DNA from: Erysipelothrix sp.
GTDB taxonomy: Bacteria > Bacillota_I > Bacilli_A > Erysipelotrichales > Erysipelotrichaceae
Assembly: GCA_012512495.1 (NCBI GenBank)
Contig: JAAZEC010000110.1
Span: 1 to 5,454 of the forward strand
DNA: 5,454 nt
Direction of reading: 5' to 3'
Shown here: one piece after another, positions 1-4,046 of the stretch
Numbering within the stretch: position 1 is the stretch's first letter
Layout of the letters: the number at the start of each line of letters is the position of its first letter
Notes under the pieces: generated by a model
What the model was told of the DNA's origin: nothing
Databases searched by the model: none
The model's input: only the letters and a program-made list of their open reading frames with translations
Made by a program: the position numbers and the translations under genes

Positions 1-468
1 GCTCGCTTCAATATGCTAGGCGAAGTTGTCCTGAAGGGTTCACCGGCCAAGTTTGAGGCAGGCACACCGCACATCGCGGGAATCTTGGGACTAGACGCTG
101 CCATCGAGTATCTCAATGAAGTGGGGATGGATGATATCCATGCCTATGAGCTTGAGTTAAGGGACTACGCCTATGAAGCCATGAAGGAAATGGATCATTT
201 GAAGATCTACAACCCAAGTGCGCGAACTGGCATCATTGCCTTTAATGTGAAGGGTATCTTTTCACAGGATGTTTGTGCTTACTTAAGTAAATATGGATTT
301 GCGTTAAGGGCGGGCAACCACTGCGCCAAGGTGCTCCATGAGGTCATCAAGACTAATGATACCTGTCGCTTGTCGCTCTACCTCTATAACACCAAAGATG
401 AAATTGACCGCTTCCTAGAAGTGATCAAGGACATCACTCTTGAAAAAACAGTGGAACTGTATATCTAG
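1..468 (+). CDS. sufS: SufS cysteine desulfurase, C-terminal part (5' end outside window)
   Basis: SufS is a cytosolic PLP-dependent class V aminotransferase-fold enzyme. It converts L-cysteine to alanine and leaves a persulfide on its active-site cysteine, the sulfur source for SUF Fe-S assembly. The frame is open from base 1, so the gene is truncated by the window. About 155 C-terminal codons remain of a usual length near 410, and the PLP-binding lysine lies upstream. Visible family motifs, counted from base 1, are FEAGTPHIAG (codons 18-27), RAGNHCAK with the catalytic cysteine at codon 108, and TCRLSLYLYNT with the substrate-carboxylate arginine at codon 123. Most homologues have RAGHHCAQ, so His-to-Asn and Gln-to-Lys changes flank the active cysteine. 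The ATG at base 13 is an internal Met in a conserved stretch, not the start. The gene is followed after 13 nt by sufU, as in Bacillota suf operons. I prefer SufS over IscS/NifS because of the sufU-sufB context and the RAGxHCA motif. Confidence 0.95.
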   Translation, partial: ARFNMLGEVVLKGSPAKFEAGTPHIAGILGLDAAIEYLNEVGMDDIHAYELELRDYAYEAMKEMDHLKIYNPSARTGIIAFNVKGIFSQDVCAYLSKYGFALRAGNHCAKVLHEVIKTNDTCRLSLYLYNTKDEIDRFLEVIKDITLEKTVELYI

Positions 469-475
469 AAGGAGG
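469..475 (+). promoter_or_regulatory. Ribosome binding site of sufU (AAGGAGG)
   Basis: A perfect AAGGAGG Shine-Dalgarno begins right after the sufS TAG stop and sits 6 nt before the ATG at 482. It fixes the sufU start at 482. The in-frame ATG at 440 lies inside sufS and has no such site. Confidence 0.9.
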
Positions 476-481
476 ATATCG

Positions 482-931
482 ATGAAAGACTATCGAAATG
501 ATGCGATGATGTTGCGTCAAATTATCATGGATCATTATCAATATCCACGTAACCATTCATTGAGCGACGATGAGTCGTACTTGATGCGTCATATGGCGGC
601 GGATTCCTGCATAGATGATATAAAGGTCCAGGTTAAAATAAAAGAGGGTGTGATTGAAGATGTTCGCTTTGATGGTGTCGCCTGTACGATATCCACGGCC
701 TCCACTTCAATCATGACTGAACTCATGAAGGGCAAGACATTAAAGGATGCTCAGGGTATCATTGCTGAGTATAATAAGATGATTGATCTTCAAGAGTTTG
801 ACTACGAAGTATTAGAAGAAGCTATCGCGTTTGTCAATGTTGGCAAACAAGCTAATCGCATTGGCTGTGCTACGATTGGGTGGCAAGCCATGAGTGAAAT
901 GATATTAGAAAGTGAGGAAGAAAATGACTGA
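482..931 (+). CDS. sufU: SufU zinc-dependent sulfurtransferase (IscU-like fold)
   Basis: SufU accepts persulfide sulfur from SufS and passes it to the SufBCD scaffold; it also stimulates the desulfurase. The protein has 149 residues, the usual family length. It opens with the typical helix and IIMDHYQYPRN (14-24). The likely Zn ligands are Cys43 and Asp45 in DSCIDD, Cys68 in VACTIS and Cys129 in RIGCATIGW. These match the Cys/Asp/Cys/Cys set of Bacillus SufU. The insert between the second and third Cys (about 85-124) distinguishes SufU from IscU. Oddities: the near-invariant Gly between Cys and Asp (NPxCGD) is Ile44, and GxGCSIS has become GVACTIS. The start at 482 is chosen for its perfect Shine-Dalgarno. 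The 3' end overlaps the sufB start by 8 bp, which suggests translational coupling. It is part of the sufS-sufU-sufB transcript. Confidence 0.94.
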   Translation: MKDYRNDAMMLRQIIMDHYQYPRNHSLSDDESYLMRHMAADSCIDDIKVQVKIKEGVIEDVRFDGVACTISTASTSIMTELMKGKTLKDAQGIIAEYNKMIDLQEFDYEVLEEAIAFVNVGKQANRIGCATIGWQAMSEMILESEEEND

Positions 932-2336
932 AAAAGTATCTGATCGCGATTTATTGCCTTCCACGGATTATCAATACGGATTTAGTGATGAAATCACTCC
1001 AGTCTATACGACCGGTAAGGGCATTAGCGAAGCAGTTGTTAGAGAAATTTCCGCCTTGAAAAAGGAACCCGAATGGATGTTGGACATGCGTCTAGAGGCC
1101 TATCGCGCTTTTGAAGCAAAACCAATGCCAACCTGGGGACAAGATTTAAGCGACATCAACTTCGATGAATATATATACTACCTAAGAGCTTCCGACCGCA
1201 TGGAAAACAAGTGGGAAGACGTTCCTGAGAATATCAGGGAGACCTTCTCCAAGCTTGGTATTCCTGAAGCTGAGGCTCAATACTTATCCGGGGTTGCTAC
1301 ACAGTACGATTCCGAGATGGTCTACCATAACATGCTAGCAGAGGTAGAAGAGAAGGGCGTTATCTTCTTGGATACGGACACGGCATTGAGGGAACACCCA
1401 GAACTCTTTAAGAAGTTCTTTGGTACTATCGTTCCACCCAATGATAACAAGTTCGCAGCACTCAATACGGCTGTTTGGTCAGGTGGTTCCTTTATCTATG
1501 TACCACCAGGAGTGACCCTCGAGAAACCACTACAATCCTACTTCCGGATCAATGCCGAAAGCATGGGACAATTTGAAAGAACGCTCATTATTGTCGATGA
1601 GGGTGCCGATGTTCACTATGTTGAAGGCTGTACAGCCCCAATCTATAAGAACGACTCCCTACACGCGGCCGTCGTTGAAATCATTGTCCATAAGGATGCC
1701 AAGTGCCGCTATACAACGGTACAAAACTGGTCGACCAACGTTCTCAACCTGGTGACCAAGCGTGCCAAGGTCTGGGATTATGGCATCATGGAATGGATCG
1801 ATGGTAACATCGGAGCCCATAAGACCATGAAGTACCCATCCAGTATTTTGGCAGGCAGAGGTGCCAAGGGTCTTACGATTTCCATCGCTGTTGCTGGTAA
1901 GAATCAACACCAGGATGCCGGTGCTAAGATGATCCATTTAGCCCCAAACACACAGAGTACTATTATTTCCAAATCGGTCGCTCGTAATGGTGGTGAAGTC
2001 AACTATCGTGGCGTGGTTCACCATGGACCTGAAGCGACGGGTGCTAAGTCAAAAATTGAGTGTGATACGCTGATTCTTGATGATCTGTCACGTTCGGATA
2101 CACTTCCGGTCAACAAGGTCTTCAATAACCAATCTATTATCGAGCATGAGGCCGCGGTATCGAAGATATCCGAGGATCAATTGTTCTATCTCATGAGCAG
2201 AGGATTGACTGAAGCTGAAGCTGCCGAAATGATTATCCTTGGTTTCTTGGAACCATTCACCCGTGAACTCCCTATGGAGTACGCGGTAGAGCTGAATCAG
2301 TTAATGAAACTGGAAATGGAAGGCTCTGTCGGTTAA
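924..2336 (+). CDS. sufB: SufB, Fe-S cluster assembly scaffold subunit
   Basis: SufB forms a cytosolic complex with SufD and the ATPase SufC on which Fe-S clusters are assembled. The protein has 470 residues, normal for Bacillota SufB. The N-terminal helical part is about 1-150. The beta-helical SufB/SufD core follows, with EGCTAP (Cys236), QNWSTNVLNLVTKRA (267 onward) and SKIECDTLILDD. Cys380 there aligns with E. coli Cys405, the key sulfur acceptor. His408-Glu409 in IIEHEAAV keep the 29-residue spacing seen between E. coli Cys405 and Glu434. The C-terminus, DQLFYLMSRGL then LPMEYAVELNQL and a final EGSVG, is diagnostic for SufB rather than SufD. I chose ATG 924, preceded by GAGG at 914-917 with 6-nt spacing, over an in-frame GTG at 912 that falls at that site. 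The ATG overlaps the sufU stop (ATGACTGA). It is the last gene of the operon, followed by a terminator 114 nt downstream. Confidence 0.96.
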   Translation: MTEKVSDRDLLPSTDYQYGFSDEITPVYTTGKGISEAVVREISALKKEPEWMLDMRLEAYRAFEAKPMPTWGQDLSDINFDEYIYYLRASDRMENKWEDVPENIRETFSKLGIPEAEAQYLSGVATQYDSEMVYHNMLAEVEEKGVIFLDTDTALREHPELFKKFFGTIVPPNDNKFAALNTAVWSGGSFIYVPPGVTLEKPLQSYFRINAESMGQFERTLIIVDEGADVHYVEGCTAPIYKNDSLHAAVVEIIVHKDAKCRYTTVQNWSTNVLNLVTKRAKVWDYGIMEWIDGNIGAHKTMKYPSSILAGRGAKGLTISIAVAGKNQHQDAGAKMIHLAPNTQSTIISKSVARNGGEVNYRGVVHHGPEATGAKSKIECDTLILDDLSRSDTLPVNKVFNNQSIIEHEAAVSKISEDQLFYLMSRGLTEAEAAEMIILGFLEPFTRELPMEYAVELNQLMKLEMEGSVG

Positions 2337-2375
2337 TCACATATTCTCACATAATTAGTACACATAACTATCACG

Positions 2376-2445
2376 CAAGGGAGCTATACTGTATTTGCAA
2401 TAGAGATATTGATGGATTCGAAAGAATCAGAAACTTCCTTCCTTG
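2376..2445 (+). other. Possible folded RNA element in sufB 3' UTR
   Basis: This non-coding stretch can fold into a branched structure. An outer 8-bp stem pairs CAAGGGAG (2376-2383) with CTTCCTTG (2438-2445), including one G-U pair. It encloses two adjacent 5-bp hairpins, each closed by a GNRA-type tetraloop: CAATA-GAGA-TATTG (2398-2411) and GATTC-GAAA-GAATC (2415-2428), three bases apart. The intrinsic terminator follows five bases later. I do not recognise a known RNA family. It could be a stable 3' end of the suf mRNA, a 3'-UTR-derived small RNA, or chance. A TATACT at 2385-2390 has no good -35 partner, so no dedicated promoter is called. Confidence 0.35.
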
Positions 2446-2449
2446 TAGT

Positions 2450-2484
2450 AAAAAAACATCACTCCAACCGGTGATGTTTTTTTT
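2450..2484. terminator. Bidirectional intrinsic terminator between sufB and mnmM
   Basis: CATCAC (2457-2462) pairs with GTGATG (2471-2476) around an 8-nt loop. On the + strand eight T's follow (2477-2484), ending the suf transcript. On the - strand the A-run at 2450-2456 reads as seven U's after the same hairpin, so it can also end the mnmL-mnmM transcript, whose stop codon is only 4 bp away. The A/T runs can extend the 6-bp stem. Confidence 0.88.
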
Positions 2485-2488
2485 ATGT

Positions 2489-3028
2489 TTATCTTGAATC
2501 GAAACTGGTCTTCTTACAGATATAGGTGATCGGCGCATTGCGCTTACCTGAGTCTATGATGGTCGTTTCGAAGTTCTTATAATGGTCGATCCAACGCTTC
2601 ACGGTTTCGTGTTCCTCTTTGCCACCTTTATGGCCCACATAGCAGGTAACTACGAGATAGCCATTCTTACGAATCCTTGGATAGATTTTGCTGAGTGCCA
2701 TCAGGGTCGAATCAGCAGTGGTCTGGATCTTTTTGTTTCCATCGGGCAGGTAACCTAGATTGAAGATGGCCAGATGAATGAAGTCTTTGACATAATTTGA
2801 GATGTTAATATGATCATCCTGAATGAAGGTGATATTATCGTACTGTGAACTCAGTGCCTTAGCTTGTTCAATGGCAGCTTCCTGAATATCAATGCTGGTG
2901 ACATGATGGGCTAGTTTGGCCATCTCCAGGGTATCACGGCCTTTTCCGCACGTCATGTCGACACACACCCAGTCCTTTTGAATGGTCTCTTCCATCCACT
3001 GATGAATCAGTTCGGTATTACTTTTCAT
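2489..3028 (-). CDS. mnmM: MnmM (YtqB-type) tRNA nm5U34 methyltransferase
   Basis: Class I SAM-dependent methyltransferase of the YtqB family. Bacillus subtilis YtqB, renamed MnmM, methylates 5-aminomethyl(-2-thio)uridine at tRNA position 34 to the mnm5 form, a job done by MnmC in E. coli. The protein has 179 residues, slightly shorter than the roughly 190 usual. It has the SAM motif I VDMTCGKGRDTLEMA (23-37), the acidic end of strand 2 at Asp47 (SIDIQEAAIEQA), the family motif FNLGYLPDGNK (89-99), and VGHKGGKEE (131-139). The usual GNG of motif I is GKG here. The ATG overlaps the 3' end of mnmL by 11 bp and has an AAGGAAT Shine-Dalgarno inside that gene (3034-3040, - strand), so the two are probably translationally coupled. 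It is convergent with sufB. The family assignment is strong; the exact reaction is inferred from the B. subtilis homologue. Confidence 0.88.
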   Translation of the reverse strand: MKSNTELIHQWMEETIQKDWVCVDMTCGKGRDTLEMAKLAHHVTSIDIQEAAIEQAKALSSQYDNITFIQDDHINISNYVKDFIHLAIFNLGYLPDGNKKIQTTADSTLMALSKIYPRIRKNGYLVVTCYVGHKGGKEEHETVKRWIDHYKNFETTIIDSGKRNAPITYICKKTSFDSR

Positions 3029-3959
3029 ATTTTATTCCTTGATACGTTGCTCTACGTACCATCTCCTTATCTATGTGATTCAGCAAATCTACCTTTCTTA
3101 ATGTCCACAGGGGTGCGATTAAATCGCTCTCTAGGCCATCGCCACTCAGTCGTTCGATCACCATTTCTGGAGGTAGAATCTCCAATTGATCAATGACTAT
3201 TTCGACAAACTCTTCCATACTTAAAAGCGGATAGGGATCTTTTTTGTAACGGTGTGCTTCCAGCGTGTGTTTCAAGACATGAAACATATGGATTTTCAGT
3301 GCATCAACATGGGAGTTTGCGACCTGATGGGCGGTTTCCATCATCATGTCTGAACTCTCGTATGGAAGTCCGTTGATAATGTGTAGGCACACTTTGATGC
3401 CTGCGTCATGACATTTCTTGACTACGTCGAACACAAGCTGGGTAGGATGGGCTCGATTGATTAGCTCGTTGGTCGATTCGTGAACGGATTGGAGACCGAT
3501 TTCAAACCAGAGGTCTTTCTGTTTGGCCTTCTCTTTGAAGTAGGCGATCTTCTCGTCGTCAAGGCAGTCGGCACGGGTTGCGATGGAAATGGATACGAAT
3601 CGTTCGTCCTCGAAATAGGGATCATAGAGCTTCTTAAGATTCTCTAGGGTGTCATGGGTGTTGGTGTAGGCCTGAAAATACAACATAGATAGACCATCGG
3701 GCCACTTATTGCGCATGACTTTCATGCCTTCTTGGATTTGATTTTCGAGGGTTCCACGAATAATCATGTCACCGGAGCCTCGGGCTGAACAAAAAGAACA
3801 ACCGGTGCTGGCACAGGTTCCGTCTCGGTTGGGGCAGGTGAAGCCCGCGTCGACGGGTACCTTGAAGACCTTGCTATGGAAAGTGGTTCTTAGGTAATGA
3901 TTAAAAGTGTGATAGCGCTTGTTGTCGCTGCTATATGGAAAAGGGTTTCTTTGTTTCAT
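3018..3959 (-). CDS. mnmL: MnmL (YtqA/YhcC-type) radical SAM tRNA-modifying protein
   Basis: Radical SAM protein of the YhcC/YtqA family (TIGR01212 type). In Gram-positives YtqA, renamed MnmL, is reported to act between cmnm5(s2)U and nm5(s2)U at tRNA position 34, before MnmM methylates. From the ATG at 3959 the protein has 313 residues, close to the roughly 320 usual. The cluster cysteines form the non-classical C-x11-C-x2-C of this Elp3-like group: Cys42, Cys54 and Cys57 in the GFTCPNRDG and GCSFC segments. Further motifs are YFQAYTNT (94-101), IATRADCLDDE (126-136), EIGLQS (152-157) and LHIINGLPYE. Start choice: homologues begin near MKxxxPFxxxxKRYHT, which matches 3959. In-frame ATGs at 4004 and 3995 would translate the TATAAT box and the palindrome, and also lack a Shine-Dalgarno. 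The start at 3959 itself has no Shine-Dalgarno and coincides with the predicted transcription start, so the mRNA may be leaderless. An extra Cys49 lies within the cluster loop. Confidence 0.88.
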   Translation of the reverse strand: MKQRNPFPYSSDNKRYHTFNHYLRTTFHSKVFKVPVDAGFTCPNRDGTCASTGCSFCSARGSGDMIIRGTLENQIQEGMKVMRNKWPDGLSMLYFQAYTNTHDTLENLKKLYDPYFEDERFVSISIATRADCLDDEKIAYFKEKAKQKDLWFEIGLQSVHESTNELINRAHPTQLVFDVVKKCHDAGIKVCLHIINGLPYESSDMMMETAHQVANSHVDALKIHMFHVLKHTLEAHRYKKDPYPLLSMEEFVEIVIDQLEILPPEMVIERLSGDGLESDLIAPLWTLRKVDLLNHIDKEMVRRATYQGIKYEK

Positions 3960-3965
3960 GGCTTG

Positions 3966-3974
3966 ATTATACCA
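3966..3974 (-). promoter_or_regulatory. Extended -10 promoter of mnmL-mnmM
   Basis: On the - strand TGG-TATAAT gives a perfect extended -10 for a housekeeping sigma factor. A -35 at 16-18 bp spacing is poor, as is common when TGn is present. Standard spacing puts +1 at base 3959, the A of the mnmL ATG. Confidence 0.65.
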
Positions 3975-4006
3975 TAGTGCATCAATGTTAAACATTGTCA
4001 CCATAG
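3971..4006. repeat. Direct repeat ACCATAG flanking the divergent palindrome
   Basis: ACCATAG occurs at 3971-3977 and 4000-4006, 29 bp apart in the same orientation, on either side of the 3983-3997 palindrome. The first copy overlaps the mnmL extended -10. Seven bases could recur by chance; it is listed for its position. Confidence 0.35.
3983..3997. promoter_or_regulatory. Perfect 7-1-7 palindrome, candidate operator between divergent promoters
   Basis: CAATGTT-A-AACATTG is a perfect inverted repeat with one central base. It lies between the two divergent -10 boxes: its centre at 3990 is about 21 bp from the mnmL -10 and 25 bp from the typA -10, so it covers the -35 zones of both. It lies upstream of both predicted transcription starts, so it would act as DNA rather than RNA. 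The 7-1-7 spacing resembles Fur-family boxes, but the sequence lacks their AATnATT core, so no regulator is named. Confidence 0.5.
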
Positions 4007-4009
4007 ATG

Positions 4010-4018
4010 TGATATAAT
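4010..4018 (+). promoter_or_regulatory. Extended -10 promoter of typA
   Basis: TGA-TATAAT is a perfect extended -10 with no convincing -35 at 16-18 bp. TTGTCA at 3995-4000 resembles a -35 but is only 12 bp away. Predicted +1 is G4025, giving a 22-nt leader that contains the typA ribosome binding site. Confidence 0.7.
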
Positions 4019-4031
4019 AAACCAGTTTCAG

Positions 4032-4037
4032 AAGGGG
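4032..4037 (+). promoter_or_regulatory. Ribosome binding site of typA (AAGGGG)
   Basis: AAGGGG lies 9 nt before the ATG at 4047 and supports that start. Confidence 0.7.
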
Positions 4038-4046
4038 CGAACATTA

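Noticed and set aside
440..481. Longer sufU start at ATG 440
   Set aside because: It would overlap the sufS end by 29 bp and add 14 residues not seen in SufU. The perfect AAGGAGG before 482 marks the true start.
912..923. Longer sufB start at GTG 912
   Set aside because: It overlaps the GAGG that serves as Shine-Dalgarno for ATG 924, and the extra residues RKK are not family-typical.
1552..1755. Open frame of 67 codons on the + strand inside sufB
   Set aside because: It is an out-of-frame shadow of SufB core codons with no protein family signature.
1659..1937. Open reading frame of 92 codons on the - strand inside sufB
   Set aside because: It is fully antisense to strongly conserved SufB coding sequence, has no recognisable motif, and is a shadow frame.
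2377..2397. Shine-Dalgarno-like AAGGGAG after sufB
   Set aside because: The only start-like codon at suitable distance (TTG 2395) is followed by a stop after one more codon, so it is not a gene start. It is better explained as part of the stem.
2412..2474. 20-codon ORF (ATG 2412) running into the terminator
   Set aside because: It lacks a convincing Shine-Dalgarno, its stop lies in the terminator stem, and no + strand gene follows that a leader peptide could control.
2978..3196. Open frame of 72 codons on the + strand across the mnmM/mnmL junction
   Set aside because: It is antisense to two recognised genes and has no ribosome binding site or motif.
3983..3997. Palindrome as a Fur, PerR or Zur box
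   Set aside because: The 7-1-7 geometry fits, but the central AATnATT core of those boxes is missing.
3960..4004. Longer mnmL start at ATG 4004 or 3995
   Set aside because: The added residues do not match homologues, would be encoded by the promoter and palindrome, and have no Shine-Dalgarno.
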